Source: Methylobacterium terricola
GTDB taxonomy: Bacteria; Pseudomonadota; Alphaproteobacteria; Rhizobiales; Beijerinckiaceae
Direction: 5' to 3'
Assembly (NCBI RefSeq): GCF_006151805.1
Contig: NZ_VDDA01000032.1
Span: 1-49,949 of the forward strand
Length of the DNA: 49,949 bases
In this document: positions 32,571 through 41,307 of the stretch, piece by piece
Position numbering within the stretch: the stretch's first letter is position 1
Layout: each line of letters starts with the position of its first letter
The notes under the pieces: model-generated
Databases searched by the model: none
Told to the model about the DNA's origin: nothing
Seen by the model: only the letters and a program-made list of their open reading frames with translations
Program-made: the position numbers and the translations under genes

Positions 32571-32742
32571 CGGTCTACCTTCTTCGCGTATCTGTCGCGC
32601 ACTGCTTAGCAAGCGCAATGCGGGGAGGAATAAGGCAGCCTGCCACAGCGCAGGATGAACGTCTCCCAGTTCCAAGGGACCTAGAGTGGGAATTTATTGA
32701 TACTGTTCGAGAAACGTCAGCACCGGCTGCGCAAACAGTCGG

Positions 32743-32985
32743 TTAGCGCACTCCGAAAGGTGAAGCGAGCACCACGCGCACCTTGCGGGGCAGGGCCGCC
32801 CGGGAGGCCTCCGGAGCAACCTGCGCCGTGGTAGGCGGCGTCTCAGACGGCACAAGCGCGCTGACGGGCAACCGCAACCCAATGTCACCGACGTAGACAT
32901 TTGCTCTCGGCTCCGCCGACGCCGTGACGGAACCCGCCAGGGTCAGGCCTGCAGCAATCATGGCAGAGAGGAGCGCGGTATTCAT
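32743..32985 (-). CDS. small secreted protein
   Basis: 80 aa from ATG 32985. Signal peptide MNTALLSAMIAAGLTLAGSV, cleavage after ASA near residue 24. The mature part (NVYVGDIGLRLPVSALVP...) is short and Pro/Ala-rich. No family recognised. Confidence 0.55.
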   Translation of the reverse strand: MNTALLSAMIAAGLTLAGSVTASAEPRANVYVGDIGLRLPVSALVPSETPPTTAQVAPEASRAALPRKVRVVLASPFGVR

Positions 32986-33232
32986 GGCAGCAACCGAAGC
33001 TTGACTGTCAGATACTCTCAAAACGGCCAGGCTGGGGACCAGTTCCTACAATTTTTAGCCTGTCACGAGCGGAACCTTGGCGGCTGTACGTCTCTCGCGT
33101 GAGCGTTCCTGGTTGGTCCCGCTCGCCTGCAAGAATTTTGCGCGCACGGCATGCATCCTATGGCCAAGCTTGAACGTTGACCCGCAGAACCGCCGGGCTT
33201 CACAGCCCGGGCCGCAGACCGGAACCTCTGTC

Positions 33233-33646
33233 ATGTCGCTCAGAACCTTCGCCGCTGCCACGCTGATCGCTCTCACCCTGCCGGTCGCGGCGCAGGCCCA
33301 GGGCCTCGTGCGCGGCGCCCAGGAAGGGGCCGCCGAAGGCAGCGCAACTGCCGGCCCGATCGGCGCGATCGTGGGTGGAGCCGTGGGCGCCGCCACCGGC
33401 ACCGTCAACGGCATCCTCGGCGTCGATACGCGCCCGCGCTTTCGCAGCTACGTCGTGCGCGAGCGGCACCCCTCCTACGCCTATGACGGCGATGTCCGGG
33501 TCGGCAGCGTGCTGCCGCCGTCGGGTGTGACCTACTACGATGTGCCGGCCGAGTATGGCGCCGGCAGCCACCGCTACACCATCGTCAATGACCGTCCGGT
33601 GCTGGTCGATCCGCACAGCCGGCGCATCGTCGAAGTGATCGACTAA
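33233..33646 (+). CDS. DUF1236 periplasmic protein
   Basis: 137 aa from ATG 33233; the frame upstream lacks features. Signal peptide MSLRTFAAATLIALTLPVAA, cleavage after AQA. A glycine-rich segment GAIVGGAVGAATGTVNGILG may insert in or associate with membrane. The C-terminus GVTYYDVPAEYGAGSHRYTI...LVDPHSRRIVEVID matches DUF1236, common in rhizobia and Methylobacterium. A good terminator follows at 33680. Confidence 0.82.
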   Translation: MSLRTFAAATLIALTLPVAAQAQGLVRGAQEGAAEGSATAGPIGAIVGGAVGAATGTVNGILGVDTRPRFRSYVVRERHPSYAYDGDVRVGSVLPPSGVTYYDVPAEYGAGSHRYTIVNDRPVLVDPHSRRIVEVID

Positions 33647-33679
33647 GGCCTGCTGGGGCCTGGGAAGGCCTCGGACCAG

Positions 33680-33704
33680 AGAGCGGGCGCCTGACGCCCG
33701 CTCT
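33680..33704 (+). terminator. terminator of the DUF1236 gene
   Basis: Perfect 10-bp stem AGAGCGGGCG / CGCCCGCTCT with a 5-base loop, ending in TT CC. It lies 34 bases after the stop. Confidence 0.75.
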
Positions 33705-33851
33705 TTCCATGTCAGGTCATGAACAGAGGCCAGGCTATGGGCAGCTCGCGCTTGAGGGCTCAAGACCAGCAACAAAGCCGAACGTCCCGCGTTAACGGCT
33801 ATATGCTTGGCGAGCGCGGCAGCGCGCCTCTCACATGGTCAGGAGTATGTT

Positions 33852-34031
33852 ATGGCTTTAATCGCTGCTGTGCCAACGGACCGCCAGCGTCACATCGACA
33901 TCTATTCCCCCGAGGACCGCGCCTACTGGTGCGAGCGGTTCGGCGTGTCGGACGACGCGCTACGCCAGGCGGTCAAGCTGACGAGCACCCGGGCGAGTAC
34001 GGTGGCGGCTCACCTTGGGATCGCCCTGTGA
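33852..34031 (+). CDS. DUF3606 protein
   Basis: 59 aa from ATG 33852, with CAGGAG at good spacing. DRQRHIDIYSPEDRAYWCERFGVSDDALRQAV is the DUF3606 signature (D-x-x-x-I-D ... YW ... FGVS ... L..AV). Small proteins of unknown function, frequent near stress genes in this group. A UUCG terminator follows. Confidence 0.85.
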   Translation: MALIAAVPTDRQRHIDIYSPEDRAYWCERFGVSDDALRQAVKLTSTRASTVAAHLGIAL

Positions 34032-34124
34032 GGGAGCAGACAGCCGCCCTGTAGCACCCAAGCTGTCGTCCAACCGGTTCATTTGGAAGGCTGATCGGAG
34101 CAGGGCCTTGAACGACCGGCAAGA

Positions 34125-34146
34125 GGGTGCTTCGGCGCCCTTTTTT
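34125..34146 (+). terminator. rho-independent terminator with TTCG loop
   Basis: GGGTGC-TTCG-GCGCCC (one G-T pair) followed by six T, 93 bases after the DUF3606 stop. Confidence 0.85.
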
Positions 34147-34293
34147 GCTGTTCAGAATGGGCAGCACATTCTTAATCCCTTTGCCCCGTCGTTAATGCCC
34201 TCCTAAGCCTAACAGCACAGTTTGTGGGATAAGCTGCAACATAGGCTGCGGCCTAGTCATTGATCCGTGTCTGACCCCACGGGAGACATCTCT

Positions 34294-34497
34294 ATGGCAG
34301 ACACGACCCGCGAGGACACGATGGCGCTGCTGCAGCATGACCACATCGCACTGCATCGCAGCCAGTCGATCGAACACCATCTCGGCCGGCAACTGCGACG
34401 GGTCTACGAGGCTATGCCAATGCCGGTGGACCCGCAGATCAAGGCGTTGGTCCAACAGCTGACCACGCGCATGACCGAGGGCGAACGGCAGGATTGA
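34294..34497 (+). CDS. small helical protein, weakly NepR-like
   Basis: 67 aa from ATG 34294 (GGGAG upstream; GTG 34267 is the alternative). EHHLGRQLRRVYEAMPMPVDPQIKALVQQL has the helix-loop-helix spacing of NepR anti-sigma factors (L-x-x-Y...P..L..LL), but key Pro/Phe residues differ. No sigma factor or PhyR gene is adjacent, so a NepR role is only a possibility. Confidence 0.6.
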   Translation: MADTTREDTMALLQHDHIALHRSQSIEHHLGRQLRRVYEAMPMPVDPQIKALVQQLTTRMTEGERQD

Positions 34498-34501
34498 CCG
34501 G

Positions 34502-34639
34502 TCAGGCGGTTACGTCCGGTCCAGGAGGGTCTCCGATCGGCGGCTCGCTGTCGGGCGCGGGCGGCACATCCCCGGGTGTCGGATCGCCGGGAGTGGGCAC
34601 GTCGGGATCGCCAGGGGTCGGAATGCCGGGATTGGCCAT
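34502..34639 (-). CDS. proline-rich micro-protein
   Basis: 45 aa from ATG 34639 with a consensus GGAGGTGATC. Consists of TPGDP-type repeats (IPTPGDPDVPTPGDPTPGD), then EPPIGDPPGP. Disordered. Same type as 22276-22431. The strong ribosome site indicates that it is translated well. Convergent with the small helical protein, 4 bases from its stop. Confidence 0.65.
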   Translation of the reverse strand: MANPGIPTPGDPDVPTPGDPTPGDVPPAPDSEPPIGDPPGPDVTA

Positions 34640-34737
34640 CGCTTGATCACCTCCGCATTTCGCAGCTAGTATCGGTATATGTATATTGACAATTCGCACT
34701 GGCTTTCAATGTCGCAGCGAATAAAGATCGCAATCTG

Positions 34738-36933
34738 TCAAGCTGTAACCGATTTACCTGTTATCGTAGGCGCGAGCCCGTAATGAGCTGCGAACACGTC
34801 TGCCGGCATCGGCTTTCCGAAGAGGTAGCCTTGTCCCTCCTGACAGCCTTTCGCCCGTAGGCGCATGTACTCGGCCTCCGTCTCGATGCCCTCGGCGATC
34901 ACCGCCAGCTTGAAACCGTGACCAAGCTGTAGGATCGATCGAACGATCGTTAAATCTTGTTCCGAGGTGAGCATTCCGGTGACAAACGACCGGTCGATCT
35001 TCAGCCGGGTCAGTGGGAAACGCTTCAACAGGCTGAGCGAGGCATACCCGGTGCCATAGTCGTCGAACGCAATGCCCACCCCGGCCGCGCGCAACTGGCG
35101 TAGCGCCGTGACCAACACCCCATCATGGTGCAGTACGATGGTCTCGGTGATCTCGAGCTCCAGGCCTGGCGGGTGGAGGTTCGTCTCACGTAACGTCGCT
35201 GCTACCCTCTCGGCGAGGTCACCGCGCTGAACTTGCGCGCTGCACAGGTTGACCCCGATGCGGAACTCCGGTGCACCTGCCTCGCGCCATCGCGCTGCCT
35301 GCCTACAGGCTGTGGCGAGTACCCAGTCGCCGACGGACGCCGCATAGCGACTGCCATCCAGCACGTCGAGGAACGCACCCGGCGCGAGCAGGCCACGCTC
35401 GGGATGTTGCCAGCGGATCAACGCCTCCGCACCGATCAGAGCGCCGTCTCTGAGCTGTACCTGCGGCTGGTAGTGCAGTACGAACTCGCCGCGTTCGAGA
35501 GCCCGACCGAGCTCGTCCCGACAGGTGCGGATGCGCTGTGCCTCCTGCCGCAACACGGGGGTGAACATACGGTAGCAATGCCGTCCTTCGCTCTTGGCTT
35601 GGTACAGCGTGAGATCGGCGCATGAGAGCAACTCGTCGGCGCTATCACCGTGGGTTGGCGACAAGGCGATACCGACGCTGGCTCCAAGCCGGAGCATCTG
35701 TCCCTCGTACTCAACCGGCTTGGCGATCGCTGCGATGACCGCCTCTGCCACCGCGGCCGCTCGTAATGGGTCGCCGAGGTCGGTGAGCAGGATCACGAAC
35801 TCGTCGCCGCCGAGCCGCGACGCCGTATCGGTTGGGCGGATGGATCTGAGCAGGCGCGCAGCCACTTCCCGGAGGACGGCATCTCCAGCGGCATGGCCGT
35901 GGCCGTCGTTGATCTCCTTGAAGCCGTCGAGGTCGAGCATCAGCACCGCCACGGGTCGGGCCGCGGCGGTGATTGCGCTCAGGCGCTCGCGCAGCACGGC
36001 GCGATTGGGGAGCTCAGTGAGCGGATCGAGGTGGGCGAGGCGGAACAGTCGCTCCTCGTTGGCGCGCCGCTCGCGGATGTCGCGCACGATCGCTCCGAAC
36101 GCGATCCGCCCGTCCTCATGCCACTGCGACAGTGACAGTTCGATCGGGAACTCGGTACCGTCCGCGTGGCAGGCGGGCAACTCGACGATCTTGCCAACGA
36201 GCCGTGGTTGACCACCGCCGGCGACGCGTCGCAGGCCACCACCGTGACCGCCGCGCATCCGCTCAGGGACGATCAAGTCGATGGACCGCCCAATCGCGTC
36301 CGCGGCAGTGTGGCCGAACAAGCGTTCAGCGGCGGTGTTCCAAATGGTGATGAAGCCCTGTGCATCGGCACAGACAATGCCATCGGGCGATGTCGACGCG
36401 ATGTGCTCGAAACGAGACTGGCTCGCGCGTCGTGCGACTTCCAGCCGACGTAGCTCCATGCGGTCCAAGATGAGGTCGGCGAACTGTCGTAGGAGCTGCT
36501 GATCGGCCTGCGTGAAGGTGTTGCGGGGTTGGGCATCGACCAGGCAGAGCGTGCCGACGGCATGACCTGACGGGGTCTCCAACGGGATGCCGGCGTAGAA
36601 CCGGATGTGTGGCGGCCCGGTGACGAGGGGGTTGACGTGGAAGCGAGGATCTAGGGTGGCGTCGAGAACGACGAGAGTGCCGGGCTGCGCGATGGTATGC
36701 GAGCAGAACGCAACTTCGCGACTGGTCTCACACAGGTCGAGGCCAACTTTGGCGTGAAAGACCTGACGCTCGCTGTCGAGGAGGGAGACGAAAGCGCTCG
36801 ACACCTGGAACAGGCGTGCGGCGAGGGCAATGATGTGGGTGAAACTTGGTGCCGGGGGTGATCCGAGGAGGTCGTACTCGGCGAGCGCGGCGACTCGGGC
36901 TTCTTCAGCGAGGAGGAGAGTTCGCGGTCGCAT
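34738..36933 (-). CDS. GAF-PAS-GGDEF-EAL cyclic-di-GMP enzyme
   Basis: 731 aa from ATG 36933 (frame open to 37077 without features). GAF domain about 15-165 (LAARLFQVSSAFVSLLDSER, CSHTIAQPG), PAS about 170-290 (DGIVCADAQGFITIWNTAAERLFG, then NIRERRANEERL-type linker), GGDEF with intact RLGGDEFVILL and the RPTD inhibitory I-site five residues before it, then EAL with GAEALIRWQHPERG, DDYGTGYASLSLLKR and the CQEGQGYLFGKPM end. Both cyclase and phosphodiesterase motifs look intact, so the balance is set by the sensor domains. No membrane segment. Divergent from an MCP. Confidence 0.94.
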   Translation of the reverse strand: MRPRTLLLAEEARVAALAEYDLLGSPPAPSFTHIIALAARLFQVSSAFVSLLDSERQVFHAKVGLDLCETSREVAFCSHTIAQPGTLVVLDATLDPRFHVNPLVTGPPHIRFYAGIPLETPSGHAVGTLCLVDAQPRNTFTQADQQLLRQFADLILDRMELRRLEVARRASQSRFEHIASTSPDGIVCADAQGFITIWNTAAERLFGHTAADAIGRSIDLIVPERMRGGHGGGLRRVAGGGQPRLVGKIVELPACHADGTEFPIELSLSQWHEDGRIAFGAIVRDIRERRANEERLFRLAHLDPLTELPNRAVLRERLSAITAAARPVAVLMLDLDGFKEINDGHGHAAGDAVLREVAARLLRSIRPTDTASRLGGDEFVILLTDLGDPLRAAAVAEAVIAAIAKPVEYEGQMLRLGASVGIALSPTHGDSADELLSCADLTLYQAKSEGRHCYRMFTPVLRQEAQRIRTCRDELGRALERGEFVLHYQPQVQLRDGALIGAEALIRWQHPERGLLAPGAFLDVLDGSRYAASVGDWVLATACRQAARWREAGAPEFRIGVNLCSAQVQRGDLAERVAATLRETNLHPPGLELEITETIVLHHDGVLVTALRQLRAAGVGIAFDDYGTGYASLSLLKRFPLTRLKIDRSFVTGMLTSEQDLTIVRSILQLGHGFKLAVIAEGIETEAEYMRLRAKGCQEGQGYLFGKPMPADVFAAHYGLAPTITGKSVTA

Positions 36934-37105
36934 TGATCGATCGAGGTTCGAGTTCGATACCCATACTGCCCAGGGGTTGTTAAAGGATAGCTTAAGGTTG
37001 GATTGAGTGGTGCTGACTGCTCTATGGCATTCTAGCGATAATTTCCATCTCAAGTTGTGAAGGTGACGTCTACGCAAATGTGATTGTTCCGTTACTCGGT
37101 TCTTA
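36934..37105. promoter_or_regulatory. divergent promoter region between c-di-GMP enzyme and MCP
   Basis: 172 bp, AT-richer than the flanks, with starts facing outward on both sides. No consensus hexamers stand out and neither gene has a good ribosome site in it. Confidence 0.35.
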
Positions 37106-38851
37106 ATGTCTGTCGATCAACGTGATGACAGTCAGAAAAACTTGGTAGTTGAGCCCATGTCGGTCAAATTTCGGTTGAGCACGAAGGTCGCCCTGAGTTA
37201 CTTTGCAATGTTTGCGTTGATGATTGCCCTGAGTGCGTACGCCATCATTCAAGTCAGGGCAATCGATAGTAGACTAGGTATTATCAATGATGCGAATTCG
37301 GTCAAGCAGCGCTACGCTATTAACTTTCGTGGCAGTGTGCATGACCGTGCTATCAGTCTGAGAGACTTTACCTTGGTCGGCGATCGGTCTGGGCGTGATG
37401 CTGTACTGACTGATATCGCGCGCTTGACGGAGGCATACGCTCGCTCGGCCACGAAGATGGATCGTATGTTTGCCGAGCAATCAGATGCCTCCGGCGAAGA
37501 GATCGCTATACTCAACAGCATCAAGCAGATCGAAGCTAGGACACTGCCGCTGATGAAATCGGTCATCGACGCTCAGCAGGCCGGCACTGGAGATCAAGCG
37601 CGGACGCTGCTGATGCAGGAGGCCCGCCCGGCCTTCGTCGAGTGGCTGGCTCGCATCAACCAGTTCATCGATCTGCAGGAGGCGCGCAACCAGGCCACGG
37701 GTAGCGAGGTTCGTACGATCTCCAACACCTTCACCCTACTGATGCTTGCGCTCTGCGTGATGGCCTCCCTCGTTGGGGCCGGCTTCGCCGTCTGGGCTTT
37801 CCGCGCCATCCGTCCGCTGCGCTCGCTGACCGCGGTGATGCTGAGACTCGCTCAGGGCGATCTCGGCGTGACCGTGCCGGTGACGCGCCAGAGTGACGAA
37901 ATCGGCGACATCACGCGGGCGGTCGCGATCTTCAAGGACAACGCCCTGACTGCACGGGCTGCCACCGACGAGCGGTTGGCCGAGCAAGCGCGCAAAGTCG
38001 CGCATGCGGAGCGCATCGATGCCACGACCCGCGCCTTCGAGCAGACGATGAACGACATCGTCGGGTGCGTGAGTACGGCCGCCGACGAGATGCACACGAC
38101 CGCTCAAGCGATGGCCGGAACCGCGATGCAGACCGCGACGCAATCCACCTCTGTTGCCTCCACCGCGCGGGACGCCGGCGTTAACGTCACGACGGTGGCG
38201 GCGGCTGCCGAGGAGCTGGGACTCTCTGTTCAGGAGATCGGTCGGCAGATGGAGGACGCGGCTGGCTTGGCGCGCTCGGCGGTGAACGAGGCACAGGCGA
38301 CGGCCGTAGTCGCGCAGGAGCTCAGCCGAGGGGCTGCTGAGATTGGTGAAGTGGTGGCACTCATCCAGAGCATCGCCAGCCAGACCAACCTGCTCGCGCT
38401 CAACGCCACGATCGAGGCTGCCCGGGCCGGAACTGCCGGTAAGGGCTTCGCAGTGGTCGCCGCCGAGGTGAAGGAGCTCGCCGGCCAGACCTCACGGGCG
38501 ACCGGCAGCATCAACGGTCAGATCAGCGCTATCCAGGCCGCGACGCAGCGCGTGGTCGATGCGATCGCCGCGATCACGACGCGCATCGGTCAGCTCGACG
38601 GCGTGACGGCGGCGGTCGCTGCGGCGGTGGAGGAGCAGGGCGCGGCCACTCAGGAAATCGTGCGCAACGTGACGCAAGCTGCGGCGGGAACGCGGGATGT
38701 GACCACGCACGTGACCGGCGTCGCCGATGCCGCGGAGCAAACCGGTGAGGCAGCCAGTCGGGTGCTTCTCTCTGCCTCGGCGTTGAGCCAGCAATCCGAG
38801 CAGCTCACTCGCGAGGTCGGTCGGTTCATCACGACGGTACGAGCGGCTTGA
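37106..38851 (+). CDS. methyl-accepting chemotaxis protein, transmembrane
   Basis: 581 aa (ATG 37106, or 37157 giving MSVKFRLSTKVAL). Two membrane segments near 29-50 and 207-230 flank a helical ligand-binding domain (four-helix-bundle type). HAMP near 232-283 (AIRPLRSLTAVMLRLAQGDL...DEIGDITRAVAIF). The signalling tip has IQSIASQTNLLALNATIEAA and GKGFAVVAAEVKELA. The C-terminus lacks a CheR-binding pentapeptide. Neighbouring sensors make it part of a signalling cluster, but no cheA/cheW is in the window. Confidence 0.94.
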   Translation: MSVDQRDDSQKNLVVEPMSVKFRLSTKVALSYFAMFALMIALSAYAIIQVRAIDSRLGIINDANSVKQRYAINFRGSVHDRAISLRDFTLVGDRSGRDAVLTDIARLTEAYARSATKMDRMFAEQSDASGEEIAILNSIKQIEARTLPLMKSVIDAQQAGTGDQARTLLMQEARPAFVEWLARINQFIDLQEARNQATGSEVRTISNTFTLLMLALCVMASLVGAGFAVWAFRAIRPLRSLTAVMLRLAQGDLGVTVPVTRQSDEIGDITRAVAIFKDNALTARAATDERLAEQARKVAHAERIDATTRAFEQTMNDIVGCVSTAADEMHTTAQAMAGTAMQTATQSTSVASTARDAGVNVTTVAAAAEELGLSVQEIGRQMEDAAGLARSAVNEAQATAVVAQELSRGAAEIGEVVALIQSIASQTNLLALNATIEAARAGTAGKGFAVVAAEVKELAGQTSRATGSINGQISAIQAATQRVVDAIAAITTRIGQLDGVTAAVAAAVEEQGAATQEIVRNVTQAAAGTRDVTTHVTGVADAAEQTGEAASRVLLSASALSQQSEQLTREVGRFITTVRAA

Positions 38852-38991
38852 TCGGCACGGGGGGCAGATATCTCGCGTCGAGGGGCTCGGTGGGCCTATT
38901 GCTGGCCTCCTGAGCTGCCGCTAGGAGCAGCGTGAGGACCGAGTGAGCCCCTCGAATTGCCTTGGCCGCCACTGACAATGCGAGCTGACCT

Positions 38992-40458
38992 TTGCTGACC
39001 GCCTCGCGTTTGCGCGCGCTCATCGCCGCGACAGCAGAACTGACGTGGTTCGTGCCACCCGACGGCCAGGTCGCCGATATCCCTGAATGGCGCACCTATA
39101 CCGGCCAGAGCGTTGAGGAGGTCGCCGGCTGGGGGTGGCTCGATGCGGTGCATCCCGACGATCAGGCCGCTACCGCCGCGGCCTGGGGCCGGGCTGTGGA
39201 GACGCGTTCGCGCTACACCATCGAACATCGTCTGCGCGGACGTGATGGCTCCTATCGTTGGTTCAATGCGCGCGGTGCACCGGTTCTCGACGAGGCCGGG
39301 ATGCTGCGTGAGTGGGCTGGCGTGCACATCGACGTGCACGACCGCAAGCAGGCCGAGGCCGAGGCAGCCGCTCGCGAGACCGATTTTCGTGTCATGGCCG
39401 ATGCGATCCCGCAGCTCGCCTGGATGGCGGATGGGATGGGCTCCATCTTCTGGTTCAACCAACGCTGGTACGATTATACAGGCGCGACGTTCGAGGACAT
39501 GCGTGGCTCAGGCTGGCGCAGCGTGCATCACCCTGATCATGTAGATGCGGCCGTTACGAAGTTCGGCCAGGCAATGATGTCCGGAACAGGCTGGGAAGAT
39601 ACGTTCCCCCTTCGGGGGGCTGACGGACGCTACCGATGGTTCCTCTCGCGTGCCGAGCCGATCCACGACGAGACGGGTAAAGTCGCGCGTTGGTTTGGTA
39701 CGAACACGGATATAACGCATCAGCGCGAGGCAGAGACGGGGCTGCGCGAAGCCAACGAGGAGGTGCAGCGTTTTGCCTACATCGTCTCGCACGATCTACG
39801 CGCGCCTCTGGTTAACATCATGGGATTTGGAGAGGAGCTTGATACTCTCCGGTGTGAAATTATACAGACGCTAGGCAGCCATCCTGACACCGCCCGTTTG
39901 AATGCTGAATACACCGAAGCCTTAGGTTTTATCAAATCTGCAGTGGGCAAGATGGATGCGCTGATCGGCGCGATCCTTCGACTGGCACGTGAGGGTCGGC
40001 GCCGCTACGTTCCCGAGCGACTCGCGATGACCAATTTAGTACAGACGCTGGCGGATGCTCAACGGCATCAGGCTGCTGCCAAGGGCGCGACGGTCACGAT
40101 TGAGGGGCTGCCGACCATCAAGGCCGATCGATTGGCCGTGCAGCAGATATTTGGCAATCTGATCGACAACGCTATCAAATATCTCGACCCGGAACGACCT
40201 GGACGCATCGTCGTATCAGGGTATCAGACAAGCGCAGGGGCATGGTTCGAAATTACGGATAATGGTAGGGGCATTGCACAAGCCGATCACGCTCGTGTGT
40301 TCGAGTTGTTCCGGCGCTCGGGTAAGCAGGATCAGCCGGGAGAAGGTATCGGTCTTGCCCATGTACGAACCCTCGTCCGTACCCTTGGGGGCCACATCAG
40401 CCTCCAATCAGAGTTTGGCGTTGGAACCCGCTTCGATCTGTTCCTGCCGGCGGCATAA
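38992..40458 (+). CDS. PAS-PAS sensor histidine kinase
   Basis: 488 aa from a TTG at 38992; an in-frame TGA just upstream closes the frame. Two PAS domains of PAS-fold 3 type at about 8-118 (WGWLDAVHPDDQAA) and 130-245 (GWRSVHHPDHVDAA). HisKA with FAYIVSHDLRAPLVNI, phospho-His267, and a HATPase with NLIDNAIKYL, ITDNGRGI and GEGIGLAHV. No membrane segment, so it senses cytoplasmic cues. No receiver attached. It follows the MCP by 140 bases on the same strand. Confidence 0.9.
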   Translation: MLTASRLRALIAATAELTWFVPPDGQVADIPEWRTYTGQSVEEVAGWGWLDAVHPDDQAATAAAWGRAVETRSRYTIEHRLRGRDGSYRWFNARGAPVLDEAGMLREWAGVHIDVHDRKQAEAEAAARETDFRVMADAIPQLAWMADGMGSIFWFNQRWYDYTGATFEDMRGSGWRSVHHPDHVDAAVTKFGQAMMSGTGWEDTFPLRGADGRYRWFLSRAEPIHDETGKVARWFGTNTDITHQREAETGLREANEEVQRFAYIVSHDLRAPLVNIMGFGEELDTLRCEIIQTLGSHPDTARLNAEYTEALGFIKSAVGKMDALIGAILRLAREGRRRYVPERLAMTNLVQTLADAQRHQAAAKGATVTIEGLPTIKADRLAVQQIFGNLIDNAIKYLDPERPGRIVVSGYQTSAGAWFEITDNGRGIAQADHARVFELFRRSGKQDQPGEGIGLAHVRTLVRTLGGHISLQSEFGVGTRFDLFLPAA

Positions 40459-40563
40459 TTTAGGCGCAGAGCCGTAGCGTTCACTCTGTCTTTATGTCTT
40501 TCTGCAGGAAATTAATCCAGGGCTATATACATAGATTTAGCAGTCAATTTGTGATCGCACAGT

Positions 40564-40821
40564 TCAAATCGATGCGTTGCGATCTTGATAAGAGCTCAGC
40601 CCAGCTTGTGCGGTGGCGATCTCCACCACCTCCTGCGCGCGCGGCCCTACCGGGTGCTGGTGCCGATCAAGGAAGGTCTTAGCGGCGGCAAGCCGGTCGA
40701 GGGCCGGGCTGGGCCTCCAATACTGCTCGGCCATGAGATCGGAGGTCAGCGCGAAAGCGAGTTTTTCGGCCAGCGCAGCAACCAGCGGAAGGGCGTCGGA
40801 AAGTGAGTTGGTGGTGATCAT
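40564..40821 (-). CDS. small hypothetical protein
   Basis: 85 aa; AAGGCGGTGAG precedes the ATG. Helical and soluble: LVAALAEKLAFALTSDLMAEQYWRPS, AAAKTFLDRHQHPVGPRAQEVVEIA in parts. No family recognised. It is convergent with the PAS histidine kinase. Confidence 0.55.
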   Translation of the reverse strand: MITTNSLSDALPLVAALAEKLAFALTSDLMAEQYWRPSPALDRLAAAKTFLDRHQHPVGPRAQEVVEIATAQAGLSSYQDRNASI

Positions 40822-40915
40822 CTCACCGCCTTATACACCTGAATCGATTAAATCGAGTACTTGTCATTTTTTGGGGCTGCCCCGTTCTCTGATGCTGCTG
40901 GCGAACGCTGTATCT

Positions 40916-41164
40916 TCAAGCCGCGTGGCTGACGAGGCGAGCGGAGGGTGATCTGCGGGTCGATGCGATGGTCTCACCCGACAGCCACTCGGCGATCCAG
41001 CTGAGGTTGAGGGCGGCGGTCAGCACGTGCTGGAAGTAGACCTTGGCCAGTCCGAGATAGCGGGCCCGCCGTAGATGCAGGGTCCGCACACCCAACGACA
41101 GCATCCCTTCGATACCCGCCCGCCAGCGGTACTGCTCCGCAGAGGCTCCATCGGTTTCTTGCAC
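40916..41164 (-). pseudogene. C-terminal fragment of an IS1182-type transposase
   Basis: EQYRWRAGIEGMLSLGVRTLHLRRARYLGLAKVYFQHVLTAAL matches the C-terminal end of IS1182-group transposases (Y..RAGIEG...GVR..GLRRARY.G..K...QH). Only about 80 residues survive; an in-frame TAG cuts it off upstream. A relic of an older insertion beside the antiporter gene. Confidence 0.65.
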
Positions 41165-41307
41165 CTACGCGGCTTCCAGCGCGGCATGTTCCTCGCACCG
41201 ATGCGCCTAGGCCGGCGCTCGCCGAACTCACCGCCTCGGTGACACCCTCTGGGCTTCGGTGCGTTGTAGGGCGCCGCACCGACGCGGCGGCTTCAGGATA
41301 TTTGCGT

